Assembly: GCF_018069805.1 (NCBI RefSeq)
Contig: NZ_JAGPYN010000010.1
Location: 1 to 64,000, forward strand
Length of the DNA stretch: 64,000 nucleotides
Direction of reading: 5' to 3'
Source of the DNA: Pseudoalteromonas ostreae
Lineage (GTDB): Bacteria > Pseudomonadota > Gammaproteobacteria > Enterobacterales > Alteromonadaceae
Shown here: positions 1 through 7,492 of the stretch, one piece after another
Layout of the letters: every line of letters starts with the position of its first letter
Position numbering within the stretch: position 1 is the stretch's first letter
The notes under the pieces: model-generated
Seen by the model: the letters and a program-made list of their open reading frames with translations, nothing else
Told to the model about the DNA's origin: nothing
Databases searched by the model: none
Made by a program: the position numbers and the translations under genes

Positions 1-21
1 CAAGTCCATCATGACCCACCA
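1..21 (+). tRNA. tRNA-Lys, 3' end only (cut by window edge)
   Basis: The first 21 bases are identical to the last 21 bases of the complete tRNA-Lys at 95-170, including the T-arm 3' strand, acceptor strand and encoded CCA. This is therefore the end of a preceding copy of the same tRNA, about 73 bp upstream, in a tandem array. The anticodon lies outside the window. Confidence 0.85.
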
Positions 22-94
22 TTCTTTATTTGTAACGAATAGTAGAGTGGTTGTAATCGGCGGATCTACGCAGCGTGCTTAAGCACATCAGAGC

Positions 95-170
95 GGGTCA
101 TTAGCTCAGTTGGTAGAGCAGTGGACTTTTAATCCATTGGTCGATGGTTCAAGTCCATCATGACCCACCA
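95..170 (+). tRNA. tRNA-Lys (anticodon TTT)
   Basis: A 76-nt cloverleaf with encoded CCA. The acceptor arm starts GGGTCAT and pairs with ATGACCC; the D-arm holds AGCTCAGTTGGTAGAGC; the anticodon stem GTGGA/TCCAT encloses loop CTTTTAA with anticodon TTT at 128-130; the T-loop is GGTTCAAGTCC. It is the last member of a tRNA-Lys array that sits just upstream of nadA. In Escherichia coli a lysine/valine tRNA cluster also precedes nadA, so the order appears conserved. Confidence 0.97.
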
Positions 171-311
171 TTCTGGTTTATTCAATTTCAGTTTATCTGA
201 CTCCCAGTTAGTAAATTCACATCGCTTCATATAAAAACAAAAAACACTTACAAAAATCATCGCCAAGCTAAATATAAATGCGTTAATCAAATTGCTATTT
301 ATGACCACCAC

Positions 312-340
312 TGTTATTTAGTTTTATATTCTCGTATAAT
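312..340 (+). promoter_or_regulatory. probable nadA sigma70 promoter
   Basis: A perfect -10 hexamer TATAAT lies at 335-340, about 38 bp before the nadA start. The hexamer 17 bp upstream (TGTTAT, 312-317) is only a weak -35. Predicted transcription would begin near 347 and give a leader of about 30 nt. The rest of 171-311 shows nothing recognisable. Confidence 0.45.
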
Positions 341-378
341 CCGCCCCATAATTGCACTGTAGATTAAGTGGTCGAGAA

Positions 379-1419
379 ATGAGTTTAGCTCAAACTATTA
401 TGCCTGAAGGTTATATCTTTCCTCCTAAACCAGCTCCATTGAATAATGATGAGCAGGCACAATACAAAGCACGTATCAAACAATTATTGATTGATAAAAA
501 TGCTGTATTGGTTGCCCATTATTATACTGATCCTGAAATTCAAGCACTTGCTGAAGAAACCGGTGGCTGCGTTGCCGATTCGCTAGAAATGGCGCGCTTT
601 GGCGCAAAACACGATGCTGACATGATCATTGTCGCGGGTGTACGTTTTATGGGGGAGACAGCAAAAATACTGACACCGAATAAAACCGTGGTTATGCCAA
701 CACTAGAAGCGACCTGTTCGCTTGATATTGGTTGCCCAATTGATGAGTTCTCTGCGTTCTGTGATCAGCACCCTGATCGTAAAGTAGTTGTATATGCAAA
801 TACATCAACTGCCGTTAAAGCTCGCGCTGATTGGATTGTTACCTCATCGTGTGCCCTAGAGATTGTTGAGCACCTAGATGAAATGGGTGAAAAAATCATT
901 TGGGGCCCAGACAAACATTTAGGTGCCTATATTCAAAAGAATACTGGCGCTGATATGATCATGTGGAATGGCGCATGTATCGTACATGACGAATTTAAAA
1001 CCAAAGCCCTGAAAGACATGAAAGCGCTGTACCCTGATGCTGGCATTTTAGTACACCCAGAATCACCTGCTGAAATTGTTGCTTTAGCTGATGCGGTAGG
1101 CTCAACCAGTCAATTGATCAAAGCAGCGCAAACAATGGATAACCAAAAGTTTATTGTAGCTACAGATCGCGGCATTTTTTATAAAATGCAGCAGTTATGC
1201 CCTGATAAAGAATTTGTTGCTGCACCAACGGCTGGTGAAGGCGCAACATGTAAGAGTTGTGCGCACTGCCCGTGGATGGCAATGAACGGCCTCAAAGCGA
1301 TTGAGGAAGCGTTATTAGATGCAACTGGCAAAGAGGTGTTTGTAGATATGGACCTTCGTGAAGGCGCACTCAAGTCGCTTAATCGTATGCTCGACTTCTC
1401 AGCGTCACTACAACGCTAA
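379..1419 (+). CDS. nadA: quinolinate synthase NadA
   Basis: NadA condenses iminoaspartate (made by NadB) with dihydroxyacetone phosphate to give quinolinate, the first pyridine of de novo NAD synthesis, in the cytoplasm. It carries an oxygen-sensitive [4Fe-4S] cluster. The product is about 346 aa from the ATG at 379, matching E. coli NadA (347 aa). The three cluster cysteines are visible in the contexts [21 protein letters not shown] and [17 protein letters not shown] at 352 in the same frame would add nine residues, but it lies almost on the predicted transcription start, so the ATG beginning [11 protein letters not shown] is preferred. The gene appears monocistronic: promoter upstream, intrinsic terminator downstream, tRNA genes on both sides. 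Confidence 0.96.
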   Translation: MSLAQTIMPEGYIFPPKPAPLNNDEQAQYKARIKQLLIDKNAVLVAHYYTDPEIQALAEETGGCVADSLEMARFGAKHDADMIIVAGVRFMGETAKILTPNKTVVMPTLEATCSLDIGCPIDEFSAFCDQHPDRKVVVYANTSTAVKARADWIVTSSCALEIVEHLDEMGEKIIWGPDKHLGAYIQKNTGADMIMWNGACIVHDEFKTKALKDMKALYPDAGILVHPESPAEIVALADAVGSTSQLIKAAQTMDNQKFIVATDRGIFYKMQQLCPDKEFVAAPTAGEGATCKSCAHCPWMAMNGLKAIEEALLDATGKEVFVDMDLREGALKSLNRMLDFSASLQR

Positions 1420-1431
1420 GTTAGTTTGCAG

Positions 1432-1469
1432 AAAAAAGCCGCTGATATCACAATTAGCAGCTTTTTTTG
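1432..1469 (+). terminator. intrinsic terminator of nadA
   Basis: AGCCGCTGAT pairs with ATTAGCAGCT (ten positions, one mismatch, one G-T). The stem is preceded by an A-run and followed by seven T. It begins 12 nt after the nadA stop codon. Confidence 0.8.
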
Positions 1470-1510
1470 TTTATTTACTAGGCAGTTAACTGGCAAAAGG
1501 GAAAAACACC

Positions 1511-1539
1511 TTGCACCACAGGGCGTGATTTCATACTAT
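1511..1539 (+). promoter_or_regulatory. promoter of tRNA-Ser
   Basis: TTGCAC (1511-1516) and TACTAT (1534-1539) are separated by 17 bp. They are followed by a GC-rich discriminator (ACGCCGCG), typical of stable RNA promoters under stringent control. Transcription would start about 20 nt before the mature tRNA. Confidence 0.65.
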
Positions 1540-1567
1540 TACGCCGCGTTACCAAATGGTAACCTGC

Positions 1568-1657
1568 GGAGGGATGGCTGAGTGGCTGAAGGCGCACGCC
1601 TGGAAAGTGTGTTTAGGTTAATCCCTAACGAGGGTTCGAATCCCTCTTCCTCCGCCA
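1568..1657 (+). tRNA. tRNA-Ser (anticodon GGA)
   Basis: A 90-nt class II tRNA. Acceptor strand GGAGGGA pairs with TTCCTCC, followed by discriminator G and CCA. The anticodon loop is CTGGAAA with anticodon GGA. A long variable arm lies between the anticodon stem and the T-arm GGTTCGAATCC. It reads serine UCC and UCU codons. Confidence 0.95.
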
Positions 1658-1669
1658 TCATTCAATATT

Positions 1670-1693
1670 AGGACGCCTCATGGCGTCCTTTTT
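1670..1693 (+). terminator. intrinsic terminator of tRNA-Ser
   Basis: Perfect 8-bp stem AGGACGCC/GGCGTCCT with a 4-nt loop and a T-run, starting 12 nt after the tRNA CCA. Confidence 0.9.
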
Positions 1694-1855
1694 GTGCTTG
1701 TAGTGTCTGATAATAAGTAGTCTTGCATTTATATCGGTGTGTACTTTCCTTTACCCCTTTTAATATTCTTTTGTAACCCTATACGCATTTCTATCGTAGG
1801 CTGGTCAATATTAAATAAAGATGGCGGCAGTGGCTAATCGCAACCGAAATTGTTA

Positions 1856-1869
1856 TGTTACAGGTAACA
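1856..1869 (+). promoter_or_regulatory. GntR-type operator upstream of gntR
   Basis: TGTTACAGGTAACA is an imperfect palindrome (TGTTAC/GTAACA arms) of the kind bound by GntR of E. coli, whose operators centre on TGTTACC-GGTAACA. It lies 20 bp before gntR, where it would allow autoregulation. A nearly identical site lies between the permease and kinase genes. Function is inferred. Confidence 0.7.
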
Positions 1870-1889
1870 ATTAAAATATATTATCTGTA

Positions 1890-2897
1890 ATGAAAAAAAA
1901 TAAACGTTCCTCTTTGCAGGATATAGCCGATGCGGTAGGTATGACTAAAATGACGGTAAGTCGTTATTTAAAAAGTCCTACGAAAGTATCTGAAGATACG
2001 CGCAGTAAAATCAGTGCAGCGATTGATTTACTTGGTTATATACCTAATAAAGCCCCCGATTTATTGTCAAATGCGAAAAGCTTTTCTATTGGTGTACTTG
2101 TTCCATCATTGACTAACCAAGTGTTTGCGCAAGTGATCCGAGGAATTGAAGAAATAACTGAACCAGCAGGTTATCAAACCATGCTCGCGCATTATGGTTA
2201 TAGCCCAGAGATTGAAGAGAAAAGGGTGGAGTATTTATTGTCTTATCATGTCGATGGATTGATATTATCTGAGACAATTCACACCGAACGAACACGGCAA
2301 ATGATAAAAATGGCAGGTATTCCAGTTGTTGAAATAATGGATATTAACCATCCACCCATTCAGTATTCAATTGGCTTTGATAATATTAAAGCGTCCTTTG
2401 ATATGACCAGCGCTCTTATAGATAAAGGCTATAAACATATTGTTTATTTAGGTGCCAGGCTCGATATGAGAACCAAACTGAAACTGCAAGGTTATACCGC
2501 TGCGATGACTAAAAGGGGATTGACGCCACAAAGTATCATGACAGATAAACCATCGTCGTATAGTTTAGGTGCCAAGCTTATAGTGAAAACACTCAAGGAT
2601 TACCCTGATACAGACTGTGTTTTTTGTACCAATGATGACTTGGCGATTGGTGCGATTTTCGAGTGTCAAAAAAGTAATATAGCAGTACCAGAGCAAATGG
2701 CTATTGTTGGCTTTCATGGTCACGATGTCGGTCAATCTATGGTGCCGCAACTTGCCAGTGTAATAACGCCACGTCAACGGATTGGTAATCTTGCTGGTGA
2801 AACGTTACTAAGTGCGATTGATAACAAGCTTGATATTATAGCTAAAGACCGGGTTTTTGATGTGGGTTATAAAATTAATTTAGGTGAAAGTACTTAG
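1890..2897 (+). CDS. gntR: LacI-family gluconate repressor GntR
   Basis: A 335-aa LacI/GalR-family regulator. The N-terminal helix-turn-helix and hinge are clear (SLQDIADAVGMTKMTVSRYLKS at about 8-29, then the LGYIPNKAP hinge), followed by a periplasmic-binding-protein-like effector domain. Assignment to GntR rests on the adjacent gluconate permease and kinase and on two operators matching the known GntR palindrome. It probably represses both genes and itself, with gluconate as inducer. The start ATG has no evident Shine-Dalgarno sequence, only AT-rich leader. It is convergent with the permease gene and shares a terminator with it. Confidence 0.88.
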   Translation: MKKNKRSSLQDIADAVGMTKMTVSRYLKSPTKVSEDTRSKISAAIDLLGYIPNKAPDLLSNAKSFSIGVLVPSLTNQVFAQVIRGIEEITEPAGYQTMLAHYGYSPEIEEKRVEYLLSYHVDGLILSETIHTERTRQMIKMAGIPVVEIMDINHPPIQYSIGFDNIKASFDMTSALIDKGYKHIVYLGARLDMRTKLKLQGYTAAMTKRGLTPQSIMTDKPSSYSLGAKLIVKTLKDYPDTDCVFCTNDDLAIGAIFECQKSNIAVPEQMAIVGFHGHDVGQSMVPQLASVITPRQRIGNLAGETLLSAIDNKLDIIAKDRVFDVGYKINLGEST

Positions 2898-2900
2898 TAT

Positions 2901-2936
2901 TAAAAAATGCTCAAGCGAATATAGCTTGAGCATTTA
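2901..2936. terminator. bidirectional terminator between gntR and the permease gene
   Basis: A 12-bp perfect stem AAATGCTCAAGC/GCTTGAGCATTT with a 7-nt loop. The T-run is best on the minus strand (TTTTTTA), so it chiefly ends the permease transcript; on the plus strand the tail is short. Confidence 0.8.
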
Positions 2937-2940
2937 GTCG

Positions 2941-4284
2941 CTATAGAAACAGCGAGATCAATATTGCGACTATCGCGCCACATGTACCAATAATTGTTTC
3001 CATCACGGTCCACGTTTTAAGAGTTTGCATTTCAGTTAGACCAAGATAGCGACTTGCCAGCCAAAACCCCGAGTCATTAACATGAGAAAGCACGATAGAG
3101 CCACCACCTATCGCAATCGTAATTGCAGCAAGTTGCGCGCCACTGAGCCCAAGAGGCGCTAACATTGGGGTAATTAAGCCACATGCTGTTAGCATAGCAA
3201 CGGTTGCAGAACCTTGAATTACTCTAACTGCCGCGGATAAAACAAACGCTAAAATAACAATTGGTAAACCTGAACCTGCAAGATAATTACCCAGTGCATC
3301 ACCGACACCAGAATCAATTAATACTTGTTTGAACACACCACCAGCACCGGTTACAAGAATAATGACTCCCGCGGGTTGCAGCGCACTACCGCAGATCGCC
3401 ATTATTCGGCTATTAGGCACACCTCGTCTGGCACCCAGAAGATAAAAAGCCATTAAGCAAGCGGTTAAAATGGCAGTAAAAGGATGACCAATAAATGCAA
3501 GCCAATGTGCGATGTTCGAGTCGTTTTGCACAAACCGACCACCTAGTGTGTTTAAGCTGATCATAAGCAAAGGTAGGGCAATTAAACCAAGGGCAAGAGC
3601 GAAGCTAGGAGTGCCTTTACCTTCTCTTATTTCGTTCTCTGTTTGAGCATGGACAGGCAGTTCAACATGAATAGATTTAGAGATAAACGCTCCCCAGATA
3701 GGGCCGCCAATTAGCATCGCGGGAATACCTGCAAGTAAGCCGAACAAAATCATATAGCCATAGTCAGCCCCTAATTCAGAAGCCACTAAAATAGGGCCAG
3801 GCGCGGGAATTAAAAATGCTTGGCAAGATGCTATTCCTGCTAGTAAACCAATGCCAATTTTAATTACACTGCCGCCGCCTTTTCTGACCACAGCAAAAAC
3901 AATCCCAATTAAAAGCACTACAGCAACATCAAAAAATAACGGTAAAGCACAAATGAAACCAGTAAAGGTCAGTGCCCAATTGGCATTTTTATCACCAAAC
4001 CTGTGTAAAAGAGTATGTGCAATGCGATCCAGTGCACCCGTTTCTTCCATAACCTTGCCAAACATAGCACCTAAGGCAACCACTACAGCTACAAAGCCGA
4101 GTGTGCCAGCCATGCCTTTTTCAATTGTTTTTGTGATCATTTCAGGGCTCATGCCTGAGCACAATCCTGCGATCATCGAGACTAATATCAAAGATACAAC
4201 GGCATGAAGCCTTACTTTCATTACGAGAAAAAGTAATAAAAAGATAGAGCCTACTGCAGTTAAAATTAAAGATAAATCTGACAT
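2941..4284 (-). CDS. GntP-family gluconate:H+ symporter
   Basis: A 447-aa very hydrophobic inner-membrane protein with many predicted membrane segments from residue 5 to the C-terminus, the size of E. coli GntP, GntT and GntU (438-447 aa). Family features include LFFDVAVVLLIGI, IPAPGPILVASELGADYG, VIQGSATVAMLTACG and GGGSIVLSHVNDSGFW. It imports gluconate or a related sugar acid with protons. A good Shine-Dalgarno (AGGAAG) precedes the ATG. It diverges from gntK, and the shared 150-bp control region holds the GntR-like operator. Which E. coli paralogue it matches best cannot be decided by eye, so no symbol is given. Confidence 0.9.
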   Translation of the reverse strand: MSDLSLILTAVGSIFLLLFLVMKVRLHAVVSLILVSMIAGLCSGMSPEMITKTIEKGMAGTLGFVAVVVALGAMFGKVMEETGALDRIAHTLLHRFGDKNANWALTFTGFICALPLFFDVAVVLLIGIVFAVVRKGGGSVIKIGIGLLAGIASCQAFLIPAPGPILVASELGADYGYMILFGLLAGIPAMLIGGPIWGAFISKSIHVELPVHAQTENEIREGKGTPSFALALGLIALPLLMISLNTLGGRFVQNDSNIAHWLAFIGHPFTAILTACLMAFYLLGARRGVPNSRIMAICGSALQPAGVIILVTGAGGVFKQVLIDSGVGDALGNYLAGSGLPIVILAFVLSAAVRVIQGSATVAMLTACGLITPMLAPLGLSGAQLAAITIAIGGGSIVLSHVNDSGFWLASRYLGLTEMQTLKTWTVMETIIGTCGAIVAILISLFL

Positions 4285-4349
4285 ATACTTCCTACTAATA
4301 CGATCTTAATCATTTTTCGGTTAATTTTGTTTAACTTCACATAATCAAT

Positions 4350-4363
4350 TGTTACGGGTAACA
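4350..4363 (+). promoter_or_regulatory. GntR-type operator between permease and gntK
   Basis: TGTTACGGGTAACA, a palindrome with perfect TGTTAC/GTAACA arms, closely matches the E. coli GntR operator and the site before gntR at 1856. It lies 66 bp from the permease start and 72 bp from gntK, so one repressor could block both divergent promoters. Confidence 0.78.
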
Positions 4364-4364
4364 T

Positions 4365-4378
4365 ACTACCTGTAACTT
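4365..4378 (-). promoter_or_regulatory. possible second, degenerate GntR operator
   Basis: On the minus strand this reads AGTTACAGGTAGTA, which agrees with the 1856 operator at 11 of 14 positions. Its centre is 15 bp from that of the strong site. A secondary low-affinity site is possible but unproven. Confidence 0.35.
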
Positions 4379-4434
4379 AAAATAATAAATACATTGAACA
4401 GCAATGAATTTAAAATTAAATAGAGGTTAATCAA

Positions 4435-4947
4435 GTGAGCCAAACAAAAACTGGGCGTATATTTATTATTATGGGCGTATCAAGCACTGGCAAATCAAGT
4501 GTTGGTTCTGCATTAGCAAAAAAAATGAATGTTAAGTTTATTGATGGTGATGACCTGCATCCAAAAGCAAATATATTAAAAATGTCTGCTGGGGAGCCAC
4601 TTAATGATAATGATAGAACGCCGTGGTTAGAAAGAATTCGTGATGCTGCTTTTAGTATTGAAAAGAAAAATGAAGTCGCAGTGATAGTATGCTCTGCCTT
4701 GAAGCAAAAATACCGTCAGCAAATATGTGATGGCAATGTGGGAATTACGTTTTTACACCTTCATGGTGAGTTTGAACTAGTAAAAAAAAGAATGCACGAT
4801 AGAACAGGCCACTTTATGCCAGTTGAATTGTTAAAAAGCCAATTTGATACGCTTGAAATGCCGGATGAAAACAATGTTATTACTATCGATATAGACCAAC
4901 CATTTGCAGACGTCGTTGAAAGTTGTTTTAAAGCGACCTTAAAATAA
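4435..4947 (+). CDS. gntK: gluconokinase GntK
   Basis: Phosphorylates gluconate with ATP to 6-phosphogluconate, feeding the Entner-Doudoroff or pentose phosphate route; no edd or eda is present in the window. The product is 170 aa, the usual size for the family (about 175 aa). The P-loop GVSSTGKSSVG is at about 13-23, followed by DGDDLHPKANILKMSAGEPLNDNDRTPWL, the gluconokinase signature, and CSALKQKYR. The start is GTG with GAGG upstream. It diverges from the gluconate permease and is probably repressed through the operator at 4350. Confidence 0.95.
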   Translation: MSQTKTGRIFIIMGVSSTGKSSVGSALAKKMNVKFIDGDDLHPKANILKMSAGEPLNDNDRTPWLERIRDAAFSIEKKNEVAVIVCSALKQKYRQQICDGNVGITFLHLHGEFELVKKRMHDRTGHFMPVELLKSQFDTLEMPDENNVITIDIDQPFADVVESCFKATLK

Positions 4948-4983
4948 ACTATAAAGTGCTTCTTTCAGAGGGTGTGTGAGTAA

Positions 4984-5016
4984 TAAAAGTCGCAGGAAAC
5001 CAAGTAACCTGCGACT
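4984..5016 (-). terminator. intrinsic terminator of the DUF2750 gene
   Basis: Perfect 9-bp stem AGTCGCAGG/CCTGCGACT with an 11-nt loop. On the minus strand it is followed by TTTTATT, and it lies 14 nt past the stop of the gene at 5030-5425. Confidence 0.8.
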
Positions 5017-5029
5017 GATACATATTCAA

Positions 5030-5425
5030 TTAGTAACGCTTTTTAGGTGCTTTTAGTTGTGAATCAAATTCATCAGGAAATAAAATCGTGCCGTCGTCTT
5101 CTTCGGTTGGAAAAACGGCGATAAGTAAGTCATCTTGTTCAAGACCGGGTGTCCATCGGGTTGTCCAATCTTTCAATGGAATTGCTTTAGCTGTGCAATT
5201 TTCCCACTCACCGGTAGCCCATGCCTCGGCATAAATACGTTCAGGCCATACCGGTACACAATCATCATCTTCGTTGGCGAGCATAACACAGCCATCGTCG
5301 TCATTTAATATCCACACTTGTTTGAACTCTTGGACGGTCTCAAACATAAAAGCCAATCTTTTTTTGGCTCCTAAATTTAAGATTGTCTCGAATTTTTCAG
5401 ATGCGGTTGCAGTTGCATTACTCAT
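5030..5425 (-). CDS. DUF2750 domain protein, function unknown
   Basis: A 131-aa acidic cytoplasmic protein with no signal peptide or membrane segment. The pattern FMFETVQEFKQVWILNDDDGCVMLANEDDDCVPVWPERIYAEAW resembles DUF2750 proteins, which are common in Gammaproteobacteria and have no established function. It lies downstream of the TetR gene on the same strand with a 72-nt gap, and ends at its own terminator. The stretch 5426-5497 includes CTAGAGAGAGTC next to the start as a GA-rich ribosome binding site on the minus strand. Family assignment is by recognition of sequence pattern only. Confidence 0.7.
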   Translation of the reverse strand: MSNATATASEKFETILNLGAKKRLAFMFETVQEFKQVWILNDDDGCVMLANEDDDCVPVWPERIYAEAWATGEWENCTAKAIPLKDWTTRWTPGLEQDDLLIAVFPTEEDDGTILFPDEFDSQLKAPKKRY

Positions 5426-5497
5426 TAATAGACTCTCTCTAGAATGGCTTAGGTATAGTATATTTACTAATATGACAAAATGTCGGTTAGTTAAAAA

Positions 5498-6079
5498 TTA
5501 ATTACACATTGCGTGGTATAAATCGTCGGCGAGTTGGCTTAGATCTTGTTCGCAGCGGTTAGTCAGTGCATAGGTTCGCAAGCCGTAAAGGCCCATTGCT
5601 AAAAAACGAGCTAGATGCTCAGCTGTGCGTGTGTTTGGGATTTCACCTGCTTTTATCGCGCGCTCAAATTGTTCGGCGAGGGCGTTTTCGTAGGCATTTA
5701 AATTTGTCATCAGTACGTGGCTGATCTGTGAATCTTGCCCTTCAACTTCACTAATACTTTTAGTCAGTAAACATACTTTCATCGCATCACCACTGATGCA
5801 CTCGTTGACTATTGAGTCTAAGTATTGGCGTAGGCTTGGTAAAACGGGTTTATGTTGACAAAAAAGTGCCGTAAATTGCTGATTTCGATCAGCCTGATAT
5901 TGCTCAATAGCCGCTAAGAAAATACCTTTTTTATTGCCAAACGCAGCATATAAAGATCCCGGATGAAGCGCTGTAACTTGCGTTAATTTTTGCATACTGG
6001 TTTTAGCATAACCGTGTTGCATAAAAGCCAGCATCGCTTGGCGAAGTACAAATTCACGGTCAAATTCGGCTATTCTCAT
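5498..6079 (-). CDS. TetR/AcrR-family repressor
   Basis: A 193-aa regulator. The N-terminal TetR DNA-binding domain occupies about residues 8-55 (AMLAFMQHGYAKTSMQKLTQVTALHPGSLYAAFGNKKGIFLAAI), and the C-terminal ligand-binding part holds a short cysteine-containing stretch (GDAMKVCLLTKS). It is divergent from the Old Yellow Enzyme gene, the arrangement seen for NemR and NemA in E. coli, where the repressor senses electrophiles through cysteines. The shared 145-bp region contains a 22-bp palindrome, the likely operator. Orthology to NemR is not claimed; the ligand is unknown. Confidence 0.88.
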   Translation of the reverse strand: MRIAEFDREFVLRQAMLAFMQHGYAKTSMQKLTQVTALHPGSLYAAFGNKKGIFLAAIEQYQADRNQQFTALFCQHKPVLPSLRQYLDSIVNECISGDAMKVCLLTKSISEVEGQDSQISHVLMTNLNAYENALAEQFERAIKAGEIPNTRTAEHLARFLAMGLYGLRTYALTNRCEQDLSQLADDLYHAMCN

Positions 6080-6188
6080 AGGGCGCTCTGTTGCATTCTA
6101 TTTGACTTATAAGGTGTAGGTGGGGTTAGTTTACTTAATCTTGAACAAATATTCAAAAATAGACTTGAATGTTTTATTGTTCGCCCTT

Positions 6189-6210
6189 ATCTTGAATGTA
6201 CACTCAAGAT
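6189..6210 (+). promoter_or_regulatory. 22-bp palindrome, probable TetR operator
   Basis: ATCTTGAATGT/ACACTCAAGAT pairs at ten of eleven positions and ends directly against the Shine-Dalgarno AAGGA of the reductase gene. A related weaker inverted repeat TTGAA-N6-TTCAA lies at 6141-6156. The position would let the adjacent TetR protein block the reductase promoter or early transcription. Binding is inferred. Confidence 0.65.
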
Positions 6211-6224
6211 AAGGATTGATAAGA

Positions 6225-7268
6225 ATGATCACTGATCTACTGCAACCGTTTAAGCTTAATGACACGATTGAATTACAAAACCGTATACTTATGGCACCGC
6301 TAACGCGTTGTATGGCTGACGATAACTTAGTGCCAACCCAAGCGATGGTTGATTACTACGCACGCCGTGCTGAAGCCGGTTTAATAATTAGTGAAGCTAC
6401 GATTATTCGCCCTGATGCGCAAGGTTACCCGAATACGCCAGGTTTATTTACCAGCGCACAAATTCAAGGCTGGAAAAAAGTAACCGATGCTGTGCATGAG
6501 CAGGGCGGTAAAATGTTTGCACAACTTTGGCATGTTGGTCGGGTTGCACATCCACACTTTTTTGATGGCGACGTTTTAGCCCCATCTGCGATTGGTGTTG
6601 AAGGCTCTGTACCACGTATGCGTGAGCTTACTTATATTACCCCAAAAGCAGCAACCACTGCCGATATTAAGTCATTAATTGCAGATTATGCAAAGGCTGC
6701 AGAGAATGCGCTTGAAGCTGGGTTTGATGGCGTTGAGATACATGGTGCGAATGGTTACTTAATCGATCAGTTTTTACATTATGCAGCCAATGAGCGTGAT
6801 GATGAATACGGGCAAACTCCAGAGAATATGTCGCGTTTTGCACTTGAAGTTGTTGATGCGGTAATTAACGTCATCGGCGCAGATAAAACTGGGCTACGTT
6901 TATCTCCTGGCGCTTACTTTAATATGTGCGAAGATAGCCGCGATAAAGCGGTATTTGATTACCTCTTAAACGAGTTGAATAGCCGAGCACTCGCTTACTT
7001 ACATGGCGGTATTTTTGACGATAGCATGCGCTTTGCAAGCCTTGCAGATAAAACGACGTCAGAATATTTACGTGCGGCTTATTCAGGTACTTTAGTGGGG
7101 GTTGGTAGCTATAATTTTGACACGGCTAAAGCTGCGATTAACGCCAATAAGTTTGATTTAATTGCTATTGGTCGCCCGTTTATCGCAAACCCAGATTACA
7201 TCAGTAAAATCAAAAATGCTGAAGAAGTGGTTCCTTATAGTGATGAAATGCTGGCGGAACTAGTTTAA
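6225..7268 (+). CDS. Old Yellow Enzyme family FMN-dependent ene-reductase (NemA-like)
   Basis: A cytoplasmic NAD(P)H:FMN oxidoreductase that reduces activated C=C bonds and often nitro compounds or quinones. The 347-aa product has the OYE barrel features: FMN-binding NRILMAPLTRC near the N-terminus, the active-site pair in EIHGANGYLIDQFL (His and Asn), then ERDDEYG, and near the C-terminus AIGRPFIANPD. The ATG at 6225 follows AAGGA by eight to nine bases; a TTG three codons upstream is less likely. Divergent from a TetR gene with a shared palindrome, so it is probably an electrophile-inducible detoxification enzyme. The physiological substrate cannot be read from sequence. Confidence 0.9.
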   Translation: MITDLLQPFKLNDTIELQNRILMAPLTRCMADDNLVPTQAMVDYYARRAEAGLIISEATIIRPDAQGYPNTPGLFTSAQIQGWKKVTDAVHEQGGKMFAQLWHVGRVAHPHFFDGDVLAPSAIGVEGSVPRMRELTYITPKAATTADIKSLIADYAKAAENALEAGFDGVEIHGANGYLIDQFLHYAANERDDEYGQTPENMSRFALEVVDAVINVIGADKTGLRLSPGAYFNMCEDSRDKAVFDYLLNELNSRALAYLHGGIFDDSMRFASLADKTTSEYLRAAYSGTLVGVGSYNFDTAKAAINANKFDLIAIGRPFIANPDYISKIKNAEEVVPYSDEMLAELV

Positions 7269-7290
7269 ACGTAGTGTATTTTAGCCACTA

Positions 7291-7314
7291 AACCACCTAC
7301 GCCCGTAGGTGGTT
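7291..7314 (+). terminator. stem-loop after the ene-reductase gene
   Basis: Perfect 11-bp stem AACCACCTACG/CGTAGGTGGTT with a 2-nt loop, 23 nt after the stop codon. There is no T-run on either side, so it may be a weak terminator or an RNA-stabilising hairpin. Confidence 0.45.
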
Positions 7315-7375
7315 GCATTAACGCCATACATGCTGATTACAAACTCGTTTAGGTGTTTATATGCGCTTGGCATTG

Positions 7376-7437
7376 TTGTCATAAATAATCAATATTTTTG
7401 TCACTGTTACGTCAATTTTTTCGAGCTTTTTTGTCAT
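7376..7437 (+). promoter_or_regulatory. array of Pho-box-like repeats before the TonB receptor gene
   Basis: Heptamers TTGTCAT (7376), TTGTCAC (7398), ACGTCAA (7409) and TTGTCAT (7431) all fall on the same 11-bp phase (offsets 0, 22, 33, 55). The first is followed by the spacer AAAT. The PhoB consensus is two direct CTGTCAT repeats 11 bp apart with an AT-rich 4-bp spacer. Positions 7387 and 7420 in the same register match poorly. A possible -10, TATATT, overlaps the last repeat at 7437-7442. The downstream genes encode phosphatases, which supports PhoB control. Confidence 0.6.
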
Positions 7438-7492
7438 ATATTCCCTCCATACTGTGCCCGTATACAAAACAATTATTGCAAATGGGGCAACA

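Noticed and set aside
352-378. Nine-codon upstream extension of nadA from a TTG
   Set aside because: It lies only a few bases after the predicted transcription start, while the ATG at 379 gives the usual NadA length.
3851-4207. 118-codon plus-strand frame inside the gluconate permease gene
   Set aside because: Antisense to a clear membrane-protein gene, rich in Pro, Thr and Ile as expected of a shadow frame.
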